This document shows positions 43,322-53,521 of a stretch of DNA of 64,000 nucleotides, in pieces (the stretch's first letter is position 1; each line of letters starts with the position of its first letter). The position numbers and the translations under genes are program-made. This stretch comes from Petrosia ficiformis (taxonomy: Eukaryota > Porifera > Demospongiae > Haplosclerida > Petrosiidae). The stretch spans positions 2,925,737 to 2,989,736 of the forward strand of contig OX345644.1 of NCBI GenBank assembly GCA_947044365.1, written 5' to 3'. Below the pieces are notes generated by a model. The model was not told the DNA's origin, did no database searches, and saw only the letters and a list, made by a program, of their open reading frames with translations.

Positions 43322-45620
43322 CATAGACACATACATCATATCATACACATGTACATGAGACTCACTTAAGAGGTATCCAACCATATTCAGTATCAACAAC
43401 AGTCATACCTTCCACATTCATTAGCTTAGGAATACTCGGTCCGCAGATATCAAGATCCAATAGTCCAATCTATGAGAATAAAACGAGTCCTTATAATACT
43501 CTACTTCTTACTTCAACTACTATTATACAACTAGTGAATCAAACTGTCCAAAGAACGGGATACATGTTGAAAGTGTGTGTGTGCTAGGATTGGCCAATAA
43601 TTCGATACATTGCAAACACGAAATACTTGTATCACATGATTTTGGTCTATCAATATTATTGCAATGGCTCAGAGCATCACACAAAAAAGTTGTAATATTA
43701 TGTACTCATCCTGAGCCATATGTTCTCAAAAAAAAAAAAAGATCAGAATTTTCATCTTAAATAAAATGAACTGGTATTTGCCTGTATTAATGATTAGAGG
43801 AATGCTCTCAAGTGAAGTCCTCATTTCAGGGAGATGAAATAGAGGGAGTAGATAGCAATAATCACAAAACAATAATTATATCAATATTGCTTGACTTTAG
43901 TCTGTGTCTGATTTTCTCTTAAAATTCTACACATATTATACACTCAGATGAAATCCCCTCACCCACACACACTTATTACCTCTAAACCAGTCCCCCCAGA
44001 TCCTGAATAGGCCTGAGAGCAATATGCTCAACCTTTCATCCGTTATTCAATTCCCACAAAACATTTCTATTATTCCTAATATTTCTCACTCCATATTGAA
44101 CACATGCGTTATTATTAGTAATGTACTATTTTATCAACAGTATAACTGTAGATTCATGGAGAGAGAGGATTACGTCTTCATAAATTCCTGTTTCAAACAT
44201 ACTTTTTTGGGCATTCACTGACCTCAATTATTTAATATATTTTTAATTTAATTATGTTTGAACTCTTCCCAGAATAATTCTCAAAAGCTTTAATCCACCT
44301 GTTATTTTCAAAATTAACCTTGTTTGGACCACACAGTTTAGATAGTGCCATTGACAGGCATGCTGCAACACTGGATTTTCCCACACCTGACAAAAAATAA
44401 GATGATAAATGTGATAAAGCATCCATTCACATACCTCCTTTCCCAGACAAAACTATTATTTTTCTCTTAATAGCATTCATTCGAACATCAATAAATGTTT
44501 GATCAAGATCAATACCACCTGTACAAGACAAGAAGGTAGTCTGGTACCAGATATGAATAAAATAGCCTAATTGTACAGTTATCACATGAATAACATTGTA
44601 ACTTAACAGTGCAGGAATGTAATGCCATACTCTGTTGTGCCCATACCCTTCACTTGGAGGAAGGGTCTGGTAACAGCAGCATGAACGAGTTGTGGAGTGT
44701 AGAAGGAATTATTAATACATTGTTCTACGCGAATAATTAGCTGCAAAAATGCAAACAAAATAATCACCTGGCTGCAAAGAAGTGTGAGATTGAGTGTGCA
44801 CAATATTCTTGTAGGATTATTGGTTACATAGCGCTGAAAGAGGAGCAAAAATTAGTGATATCAGAGTTCATGAGTAACAGAGCTGTTTTTGTTGTTACTA
44901 ACCAGGCATGGCAAAAGCATGTGTTTTGCCTGCCTGCCTGCCAAAAGTCAATGAAAAATTAAGAGACACTACTAGCAGTATTGCAGTCATTGTGACACCT
45001 CTCAATCTCGTTGTTATTATGGAGAGTATGGTAAAGCAGTCCTGTCCACAAGCAATACAAACTCAGCCATGCTTATTAGCAAGCCACACTTTTTCTGGTA
45101 ATTAAAATTCCAGCTTTAACGTAATTTTCCACAACTCGTTCGTGCTGCTGTTACCAGACCCTTCCTCCTCCAAGCAAGGGGTGTGGCCGCGCCAGACTAA
45201 TAATGCCACTGGACAAGTGGCAGAAGGGAGATTAGTCTATCAAAACTCGATCAGATTTTAACCCTGCCATCTCTAGACCCTTGTATCAAGGGACATGGGC
45301 CCTGGGATCAATGAACAGAAAAATAGTATCTAGAAGTGCTACACAAATTGACACAATTATTATCCACCACTATTATTGGTTGAAGATAGTTCAATCAAGA
45401 TACCTCCCTGGGCACCCTGCACAAACATCTGCTTTACCAGCTTGATCCTACGATAGTTATATACATGATTTGGAGTCATTTATATTAATAATTATTATTA
45501 TCAGTTGTCACATGTAGTAATGCTAAATAAGAAGCAAAATGTATATATGACTCATCTCACAGTTTGAGAAGGACATCCAACAGCTTTAGCAGACTTGTGA
45601 GGAATAATTGAAGCTTCCAT
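42858..45620 (-). CDS. NUBP1-like: NUBP1-like cytosolic Fe-S assembly ATPase, 3'-truncated
   Basis: Mrp/NBP35-type P-loop ATPase, a scaffold of cytosolic Fe-S protein assembly. Exons run 45561-45620 (ATG at 45620, [20 protein letters not shown]), 45404-45447 ([14 protein letters not shown], the N-terminal cysteine motif), 44435-44518 (ending VLSGKGG), 44319-44386 ([15 protein letters not shown], completing the Walker A), 43366-43469 ([18 protein letters not shown], Walker A' region) and 42858-42980 ([18 protein letters not shown]). One small exon between 45404 and 44518 is not resolved. After SLLQES the family sequence stops and runs into the duplicated IP3R 3' end, so the DxPPGT/switch region and C-terminal cysteines (more than half the protein) are missing. 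It is probably a pseudogene or a truncated gene. Confidence 0.8.
42984..43330. repeat. (CATA)n/(TATACA)n microsatellite
   Basis: About 340 bp of tetranucleotide repeats in the NUBP1-like intron between 42980 and 43366. Confidence 0.97.
44638..45190. mobile_element. ~550-bp TIR element in a NUBP1-like intron
   Basis: GGAAGGGTCTGGTAACAGCA with flanking sequence (44655-44700) is mirrored at 45125-45170 (TGCTGTTACCAGACCCTTCC), giving about 50-bp inverted ends. The interior has no transposase. Confidence 0.75.
45500..45620 (-). repeat. NUBP1-like exon 1/intron 1 block, duplicated at 49.03 kb
   Basis: TCACATGTAGTAATG ... AAGAAGCAAAATGTATA ... CACAGTTTGAGAA recurs at 49030-49140 with indels. Confidence 0.8.
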
Positions 45621-45771
45621 CACTCATCACTCAGCCTACATGTGCCTTATATAGAAACCACACCCATTTTTAGCTGTGCTGTTACATGTACGAGAGAAAA
45701 AGAGAGGGGTTGGTATTGATGAATTATAATTATTTGCTAACTTGTTACATTATTATTGTAGTGAATAACAC

Positions 45772-45820
<49 letters not shown>

Positions 45821-47035
45821 CAATCACACTTATCTGAAATTGATATGATTGACTCCATAATAATTATTTTTAATAATCCAATACATTTGGCACACTGCAG
45901 TGAGTGCATGCATGTGGTAAAGACTTGTTTCTCAGTCATAGCAATACAGTACTTTCTCCAACATAAAAAATGATAAGATATATATATATATATATATATA
46001 ATTATATATATATAATTTATAAAACTTATAATTTTATAAATAACACTATAATATTATTTTACACAATAATGATGTGAAAAGAATTCATTTGTTTACCGTC
46101 ACATGATCTCTATAATAACTCAGGAGCCCATCATAAACTTTTAAATTGTATACAGATAGCTGGCTTTCCCATAAAAACTGACATCAGTTCTAGATCTTAA
46201 CTGTTGTGGAATCAGTTTTGACAAATTATATATATATAATTATATATTATATAAGCTCACCTTTACCAATTCCACTGTCTTTCCATGCAACCAGATGCTG
46301 TAACATTGACTTGAACGATGCAAAATATATCTCTATACTGATAAGTATAAGGATATGCTTTCTATCAGCTTGTCTTCAGCCCGAGTACGTTGTATATAGA
46401 GACCTGGATTGTGAAGCCTTCTCATACTGAGCAGACACAGTTCACCATCTTCACAAATTTGTTAACTCAGTTTTGTATGTGTCCATTTGCAATCATTAAC
46501 ATGCAGCTTAATAGCTTCAGTCCTCTGTTGTTGTTCGTCGTCTAACTATTCAACCGTCTTTCTAAAATTGACTTGAGAACCATGCAAAGTGCATCTCTCT
46601 CTGTATACTATAACTAAGTACTGAATGGCTACTATACTACTATATACCTCTCACTTTAAATATCAGTTGTGTGTAGTCTTGAAAACGATATCCTATCGCT
46701 TAGCAAAACAGCTTCGAGCTCATTGAAAGTATCTCGCAAGGGCAGCAAGGCTATGTGACCCACATGCAGTAAAACTGTTACTACCAAACTAAAAGTGACA
46801 CCAGCCTCAAAATACATCACAAGATTTGCTGTGAGACGATAAATCTGATGCTACCAGTTCTATTTGCAGTAGAACAACAGCTTTAGAGTTATCAGGAAGA
46901 AAAGAAAAAAGCACAGAAAAAAGCAAAAGGCGGGAAAAGAACAATGAGAACAATTGAGTAAATTTGATTGGCTAAAAAGATTAAAGCAAAAGGCGGGAAA
47001 ATTCAGTATAAAAAGCAGTGCATCTCAAGCATGCG
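45621..47035. other. Intergenic; TA microsatellites, no gene recognised
   Basis: Includes (TA)n tracts at about 45778-45820 and 45978-46020. Reading frames are short and unremarkable. Confidence 0.5.
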
Positions 47036-47039
47036 GCAT

Positions 47040-48135
47040 GCGACATTCGTGCCTGAACGGCCGAAGAGGACAAGACCAAGAAGAAGTGGATCAAGACTGT
47101 GCAAGACCAAGGAGAAGTGGATAGATGGATCAAGAGTGTAAGACCAAGAAGTAGTGTGGAAGATTCAAGAAAGAAGATCCAAGAGCCATTCACTATACTG
47201 ATGCCCATGCAAGTTGGGGACGCCAAAGGTCTCTTCAAGTCAAACCAGTCACTATACCGATGCCCAGGTTGGGGACGCCGAAGGTCTCTTCAAGTCATGA
47301 TCAGTACTACAACCACAGGTCAATCTTTCCAACTGTGTGTCACTATACTATATGTAAGAAAAAATATGCTGTTTAAAATTTGCATACTGTTTTTCTCTCT
47401 CTATACAGGTACTCTACCTATCCATCTATCCACTCTCTTCTCTTTTAAAAGGTGAGTTTTTGTTAATTTGTTTGAACAGTTGATTTACTACTTTTCCTCC
47501 CACACAGGTCTGTTTCTGTGACTTGCTGCAGCTTTTGTGCTCCTCACTTGGAATTTGTGTACTTCATTCCTACAACCAGGGTTGGCTAGCCACCCAAAAA
47601 AAAAATTTTTTTTTTTTGTGGTGGCTAGTCCAGTGCTGAGTATACCGATGCCCAGGTTGGGGACGCCGGAGGTCTCTTCAAGTCACTAGATCCAGCCCCG
47701 TGTGGGGCAGTTCCAGCCTACCTCATCCAGTGCTGCAGTTCCAGTCCAGTGCTCTAGTTCCATGCAGTCTATCTTATCCAGTGCTTCAGATCCAGTCTAC
47801 CTCATCCAGTGCTGCAGTTCCAGTCTACCTCATCCAGTGCTGCAGTTCCAGTCTACCTCATCCAGTGCTCCATTTCCATGCAGTCTGCCATCCAGTGCTC
47901 CAGTTCCAGTCTACCTCATTCAGTGCTCCAGTTCCAGTCTAGACTACCTCATTCAGTGCTGCGGTTCCATCCTACCTCATCCAGTGTTCCAGTTGCAGTC
48001 TACCTCATCCAGTACTAGTACTCCAGTCTACCTCCAGTGTTCCAGTTGCAGTCTACCTCATCCAGTCTTCAATTCCAGTCTACCTCTTCCACTGCTCCAA
48101 TTTCAGTTTACCTCACTCCAGTACTAGTACTCCAG
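47040..48135 (+). repeat. Diverged inverted relative of the 0.5-5.7-kb repeat
   Basis: In plus orientation it contains a ~35-bp AAGACCAAGAAG-type repeat, TCCATCTATCCACTCTC followed by GGTGAGT, CACACAGGTCTGTTTCTG, ACCGATGCCCAGGTTGGGGA, the GCCCCGTGTGGGGC palindrome, then a ~23-bp minisatellite (CAGTTCCAGTCTACCTCATC). The same order is found on the minus strand of 481-3160 and 3282-5680, with conserved splice-like sites at the same points. A poly-A/T palindrome lies at about 47598-47630. Confidence 0.8.
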
Positions 48136-48489
48136 TCCAGAAGACTTTTAATTTCTCTTTAATTTCTTGTAGTTTATTTCTGTTTTTGTACATTTTTTGT
48201 TTCAAATTTCACTTTTTTTGAATAATAATTATAATTATATTATAATAATTATATTATAATAATTTTTAAAAAATAATATGCAACTCTAAATTTCATATTT
48301 TATTTATTACACATTATTGCTGATCATGTGACCTGTGGCCAATCAGAGTGCAGATATTGCGTCACGTGATTGACCATTAAATCACTTATTGCACACTTTT
48401 GCGTGCAATAAATAGTTATTGCACACTTTGCTCACCTCTACTAACGAAGCTGCTTCAACAACAGTGGTAGTTCACCAGATCGTCAATAA

Positions 48490-48672
48490 ATCACTTAGAA
48501 CACACTTGACAGTGCATTGTGTGTTTCAATGTAGCACTTGGGCGGTCAATAAAGGTCTCGTTTACATAACGCACTCGCCTTCGGCTCGTGCATTATGTAA
48601 ACTCAACCTTTATTGACCCGCCCTCGTGCTACATTAAAACACGTAATCATTGTAAAGTGTGTTCTAACTATT
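48490..48672. mobile_element. Foldback MITE with CGCCTTCGGCTCG apex
   Basis: Arms of about 85 bp (TTAGAACACACTT ... TCAATAAAGG ... GTTTACATAACGCAC) are mirrored on the right, with several mismatches and a GC-rich apex. It resembles the 29951 and 35274 foldbacks in design. Confidence 0.8.
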
Positions 48673-48799
48673 ACCTATTTGTCTTTATTATTATTATACA
48701 ATATACACTACTATAGTCACAGTGACTTCTTGTGTTTCAGACTTTACATACACAATAATTGTTTTGAAAAATAAATATTATTAACAGTTAGCCCGCCAT

Positions 48800-48963
48800 T
48801 TGAATGCCCCATACCGGATGACGCAGAGCAATGATACAGTTAATAAATTAATGCCCTCCTCTTTGTACTGTTGCAGCAAGGTAGTCAGTTGCTCCTTACT
48901 GTCTCCTACACAGGAGAGGTGCGGTGCAGTAGGAATATCAGTGCAGTCACGAACACTTAGTAG
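48800..48963 (-). pseudogene. Methylenetetrahydrofolate reductase (MetF)-like fragment
   Basis: The minus strand reads DCTDIPTAPHLSCVGDSKEQ, then LTTLLQQYKEEGI. This fits the MTHFR motif around PHLTCvg...ei...L....GI; reading on in shifted frames gives IALR and SSGMG, reminiscent of the following ALRGD-PSGMG. It resembles the short bacterial-type enzyme more than the vertebrate one. The fragment lies between an AG at 48964 and a frame break near 48840. No other MTHFR part is visible nearby. Confidence 0.5.
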
Positions 48964-49029
48964 CTAATGTATCCACAGTAAGACAAAGAAAAAAAGATGT
49001 TTAATTTTGACACTAATCCCCTGCCATTG

Positions 49030-49140
49030 TTGTCACATGTAATAATGCCTACATTTAAATAAGAAGCAAAATGTATACATGACTCATTTCACAGTTTGAG
49101 AAAGACATGCATCCAACAGCTTTTTAGCATGTTGTGAAGT
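49030..49140 (-). pseudogene. Decayed copy of NUBP1-like exon 1 region
   Basis: Aligned with 45505-45620: AAGAAGCAAAATGTATA and CACAGTTTGAGAAAGACAT are kept, but a 4-bp insertion and substitutions destroy the start codon and frame. It lies about 140 bp upstream of the O-methyltransferase ATG. Confidence 0.7.
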
Positions 49141-49276
49141 GCCTTACTATTAAAACCACACCCAGTTTGCAGAATCTGCGCAGCTGCGCAGCCTGGAGAT
49201 CAACGACGCCAGACATTATAGCATTCAACTTGCTGAAATGAAAAATTAGGAAGTTGCTGCAAATATCATACATAAC

Positions 49277-50062
49277 ATGGATGATTGGTGTAGTTGGGGT
49301 ATGATAGGTCTTGGAGTAGCTGCCCTAGGTCTGGGAGCTACAGGTATTTATTATCTTGGTTACAGGAAAGGTCAATTGAAATCAACTAGCAGCGATTTAA
49401 TGGTGAGAGCGAAAAGTTATCAAACTGATGATGCCTTGATGAAGTATGTGAATGAACATAATACAAATGATTCTGTGTGGAGTAAGTTATATTCATTCTC
49501 TCTTAAACAACATCATGGAAGAATGACATCAACTGTTGAAGTTGGTAAATTACTTACAATATTATGCCAAGCCATTGGTGCTCAGAAGGTGATTGATATT
49601 GGAGTCTTTACAGGTTGTAGTGCATATGCAATGGCAGTTGGGTTACCAAATGGAGGAAAAGTAGTTGCATGTGATATCAACATGGAATATATCCAGCTTG
49701 GACAACCATATTGGATCGAGGGAGGAGTATCTGATAAGATTGATCTTCATATACAGCCAGCGACAAAGACACTTCAAGACCTTCTTGATATCGGAGAAGA
49801 ATCATCTTACGATATAATATTCATTGATGCTGATAAGGAGAGCTACCCGAAGTACTTTGAGTTGGGACTTAAACTCTTACGGAAAGGAGGGATGTTTGTA
49901 GTTGACAATGCTCTTTGGAGTGGTAAAGTGGCTAATTTAAAATTTAATGATAATTATACAAAGGCTATTCGTACTATAAATCGTCTTATGAAAGACGAAG
50001 AGTCTGTTGATTTTCTACTACTTGATATTTCTGATGGTGTTGGCATTGCTATCAAAAAATAA
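49277..50062 (+). CDS. COMTD1-like: COMTD1-like O-methyltransferase, intronless
   Basis: A complete 261-codon frame with ATG at 49277 and TAA at 50062. It encodes a SAM-dependent, metal-dependent O-methyltransferase of the CCoAMT/COMT type. Residues about 8-28 are a glycine-rich hydrophobic segment (IGLGVAALGLGATGIYYLGY), a likely N-terminal membrane anchor. Motif I is VIDIGVFTGCSAYAMA. The acidic SAM contact is VVACDI. The metal/catalytic region is IIFIDADKESYPKY with VVDNALWSG. The end, ISDGVGIAIKK, is typical of the family, and the length is close to human COMTD1. The lack of introns beside intron-rich neighbours could mean retroposition, but no poly-A tail is evident. The substrate cannot be told from sequence. 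Confidence 0.93.
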   Translation: MDDWCSWGMIGLGVAALGLGATGIYYLGYRKGQLKSTSSDLMVRAKSYQTDDALMKYVNEHNTNDSVWSKLYSFSLKQHHGRMTSTVEVGKLLTILCQAIGAQKVIDIGVFTGCSAYAMAVGLPNGGKVVACDINMEYIQLGQPYWIEGGVSDKIDLHIQPATKTLQDLLDIGEESSYDIIFIDADKESYPKYFELGLKLLRKGGMFVVDNALWSGKVANLKFNDNYTKAIRTINRLMKDEESVDFLLLDISDGVGIAIKK

Positions 50063-50499
50063 TTTCTATCTATGTTTAATTTATTTGCACTGATTGTTCA
50101 TTACCATATAGAAGGTTTATGGACTTATAATACAGGGAGTTGACATTATATTATTGAATTGGTATTCTGGGATTTGTAATTGCATATAATTTTATAATTC
50201 AATTTGATTATTATATAGAGTAATTACGCTAACTTCTCATGTTTGTGGAATTAACAGATGTTATTTGGTATTATGATATACATACTAATTACTCTTGTTT
50301 TCACAGAAGTTAGAAATGGGAGGACTAACTGTCCTTAAAATGTGCTCATATTTATATTATAATAGCTTTTTTTGCAGTGATGCAACCCACACAGATGACA
50401 TTGCTAGAAACTCACAAAGACCTGTTAAACAAACAAACTTTATCAGTATTAAAATTGGAGACAAATATTCACAACCACTACACGTTCCGTCAGACATTT

Positions 50500-50572
50500 T
50501 TCTGAGGTCGACCATTAAGACCAATTCCTCCAAACTTAGGTCCTGGGTTCAAATCCCCAGCTGGTCCAGATA
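50500..50572 (+). repeat. tRNA-like 3' half (SINE remnant)
   Basis: Box-B-like GGGTTCAAATCC followed by CCAGCTGGTCCAG. The 5' half is too diverged to call a cloverleaf. Confidence 0.5.
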
Positions 50573-51325
50573 TTGTTTCTGGTTATCAGTAGTTATTGCT
50601 GAAATTCTCTGGATGCTAATTCCTTTCATCAAATTTAATTTTAATCCTGCACTCGGCATCATTTCAATTTGTGCACTATTAAAATGGACTATATATATTA
50701 CAGTGCAGTAATTATGTTTTATGTGAATAAGATGCATGAACAGCACAAAACAATTCACTTTAAATTGAATACAAAAACTATATATTATTACTTTGTCTCG
50801 GTGAAAAACAATGGGTTATAAAAATAGTATTAAGATACAAAAAATGACCCAAAAATATGCAATTAGAAGATTCTTCTTTTTCATTCATCTATTATAAAAG
50901 AAAAAAACATTAAGGAATTTATGTAATTATAATTATGTGTGATAAGGTGGGACAATTCCGTCAGAGGGTAGGTAATTTAGAAATTCAAGATTTAACTGGC
51001 ACTATCATTGTATTATACAAACTATTTGTTACTGCAGCGACTAACAGTACGTGCTAACCTTCTTTTATAGCACTAAAAATAACAGACAGTAAAATCACAT
51101 TGGCCATGCCAGTGGTGCTGCTGGAATTGGCCCACATTAAATTTGCAATGGAATTGTCTTACTTACCTAATATACAACCAAAAGATATTATAAGTATACA
51201 TGCATAGCACATGCATAGCAGTTGGGGTAGTATACTAGTGATACCAACTTGAGAGAGGCACACACTGCTGAATTTACATTACCTAAGTAGTAGACATTTG
51301 TCTATGACATGCTCTTCCTCAACCT

Positions 51326-51404
51326 GGCTCCAGTAGCTCAGATGAGAGAGCATCTGACTATATAGCAATCAGAAGGTCTTGGGTTCAAATCCCAGCTGGT
51401 GCAG
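51326..51404 (+). mobile_element. tRNA-like sequence, probably a SINE head or tRNA pseudogene
   Basis: The acceptor arms (GCTCCAG/CTGGTGC) pair with one mismatch, box A is TAGCTCAGATGAG, the TCTGA/TCAGA anticodon stem is intact, and box B is GGGTTCAAATCC. The anticodon loop is 11 nt instead of 7, so it should not make a functional tRNA without a short intron. Confidence 0.6.
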
Positions 51405-52103
51405 ACTTTTTCTGGACATGTGTGTCTCTTTTTATCTTATGATATATACATTTTGTTTGTTCGTGTTTCCCAGAAACAGTTGAAATTACAGAAAACAAAT
51501 AAAGTCATTCAAGCACCACTGAATCACACTAATTAATTATTGTTTATTACAGTTTTATTGAACGATGCAGATATGAATTTTAAAAAAACGGGACAAGAAG
51601 TATGTGATATATACGCAAGTAAGTAAACATGCAAACTGCAAAGCAAGTAAGATTATGAGATATTAAATTTTGTGTCAAAAATGTGATATTAACAACATGG
51701 CAATCATCCATGTATGCAATTCTACATCAAACTTTTACTGAGCAATGGTACCACTGTATAAGCAACTACATTTACACATTAGTAGGATCTTGGGGTAGAT
51801 GAACTATCAATTGAAGGGCTTCAAACCATAGTGGGCTAACTTAAACTGCCCGTGTTAACATGAAAACACTCTCAAAATGTTTCAAGAGCAGAGAAAAACT
51901 GAAGAAACTGATATTCATATTTCAGTATATAATGCATGTGTAATATGGATAATTTCCAGCTGTCAATTTTTGGTTAGTGCACTATGGTTATGAGAGTTTC
52001 AAATACAAATCAATTCTAATATTGTTTACAAATTAATGACATGTCAATTTTGTCAACTTTAGCATCTTTAATGAATATAATAACTCACATTTATGCGTGT
52101 TAA

Positions 52104-52731
52104 TTAACAATATCTCTGCTGTATTTTATTGGCAACAATTCCTTGGTCCACTCTTGGATTACGAAGAGCATCACACAGACGTTTCCAAGTAGCCTCACCA
52201 TAATCAATCCAAACTTTGTACATCTCACGTTGACGAGCTAATCCTTTCCTATTATCTTCCTCAATCCTTTCTAATGTGTGGCTTGGAATACCTAAAGCAC
52301 CTCCAACTTCTTTCCAATCAGTAACTTCAATGGTCTCTTCCAAAACCTTTTGAAGATCATTTGCTGTATAATTAGGAGAATATAGAAAGCATATAGTACT
52401 ATAAAAAAAATTACTGATAAGTGTTATACAGTTAAAACATCAACAAGTGTGCAGCATGAGCACGAGTGTGTATATATATAATGTATGTTTCAAGTACTTA
52501 ATTTATATTTCCTAGTCACATTCAATTAGTAGTCTTCATAAAATTCAGTATTTTTAAACTTCAAGTACATATGTGCATTTATCTTAGACACGGTAATACC
52601 TCTAATGTTATACTTGTAATGTGCTGAAAAATATAATAATTATAAGACATTGCTTCAACTTGTTCGACCATACAATTACTACATACAGTTATATATTTAC
52701 ATGTACAGGGTTCAACATGTACATGTACCAT

Positions 52732-52799
<68 letters not shown>

Positions 52800-53405
52800 G
52801 CTTATTTGTAATGTCCTGGAGAAATTACATGCCGCAATGTAGTTAGTCATATTTAACATTTCCATAATACATTTATCTAATTTTCTTTAATGGTTTATAT
52901 CAGCAGTTTTGAAAGATTACACCCTCAAAGAATAAATTGCATTGTATTATGTGATCAAAGAGTTTATAATTACCAAGTCAAACATTAATATATGTAACAG
53001 ATGAATTTAGCATATATTATTTCCTTGGGTACTTACAGAGAATCCATATTTATATAGATGAAAAAATAAGAGCAAAAGAAAAGCAAATTATGTGGTAACT
53101 CATGCAATCATAGCTAAGATATTTCTTTGTTGTCTACTTCATACTCTACTGGAATTGTATATAAATAGCACACATCATAGAGCATTAACACAAGCTACCT
53201 TTTGATGAAATCTTATTGTCGAGAGAATCATAGAAGTCTGGACCCACAAGTAATCTGTCAGACCCCTGGTCAATATTAATTTTTACTGTTCATAAAATAA
53301 CTTTAATACTGAATAATCTCTGACTTTTACAGCTTACAGCCTAACATTGATACAACAAGAATACACTAGTAATTAGTAAGTATACTTACATGTTAGAAGA
53401 GCCAT
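52104..53405 (-). CDS. Stand-alone death-domain protein (91 aa) or alternative last exon of the caspase gene
   Basis: Exon 53390-53405 (ATGGCTCTTCTAACAT, then GTAAGT) joins in phase to 52104-52363. Together they give a 91-residue protein that is essentially one death domain: TDWKEVGGALGIPSHTLERI, then ARQREMYKVWIDYG, ATWKRLCDAL and IVANKIQQRYC. It is a close duplicate of the death-domain exon at 53522-53781, with the same length, phase and splice acceptor. The end of the mini-exon matches the end of the caspase linker exon. The ATG lies only 116 bp past the caspase stop. It could act as an adaptor or decoy for the neighbouring protein, or be spliced to the caspase as an alternative C-terminus. 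(TA)n lies in its intron at about 52733-52791. Confidence 0.75.
52733..52800. repeat. (TA)n microsatellite
   Basis: About 60 bp of TA repeats in the intron of the death-domain gene. Confidence 0.95.
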
Positions 53406-53521
53406 GAAGAGGAACCACACCTCCTAAATACTCCTACTCTGTTACACAGGCAAAATTAATTGTTAATACAAAAATAGAATAAAATAAAATGAAATACAAT
53501 CGCATTTATATAATAATTTAA

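Larger units (their letters stand above)
50063..52103. other. Intergenic region with two tRNA-like remnants
   Basis: Apart from the tRNA-like pieces at 50537-50570 and 51326-51404 I see only short AT-rich frames. Confidence 0.5.

Noticed and set aside
42842..43369. Long Y-V-C-M / H-T-Y-I frames on both strands
   Set aside because: Produced by the (CATA)n microsatellite in the NUBP1-like intron, not by a gene.
44603..44848. Minus-strand frame with a hydrophobic stretch
   Set aside because: It starts inside the terminal repeat of the 44638-45190 element and lies in a NUBP1-like intron.
47700..48127. Ser/Pro/Val-rich frames that look like a repetitive secreted protein
   Set aside because: All three plus frames are open over a ~23-bp minisatellite; frames shift between copies with no sign of reading-frame conservation.
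50295..50711. 138-codon plus-strand frame after the methyltransferase
   Set aside because: No ATG at its start; it overlaps a tRNA-like SINE remnant and has no domain, so it is probably a chance frame.
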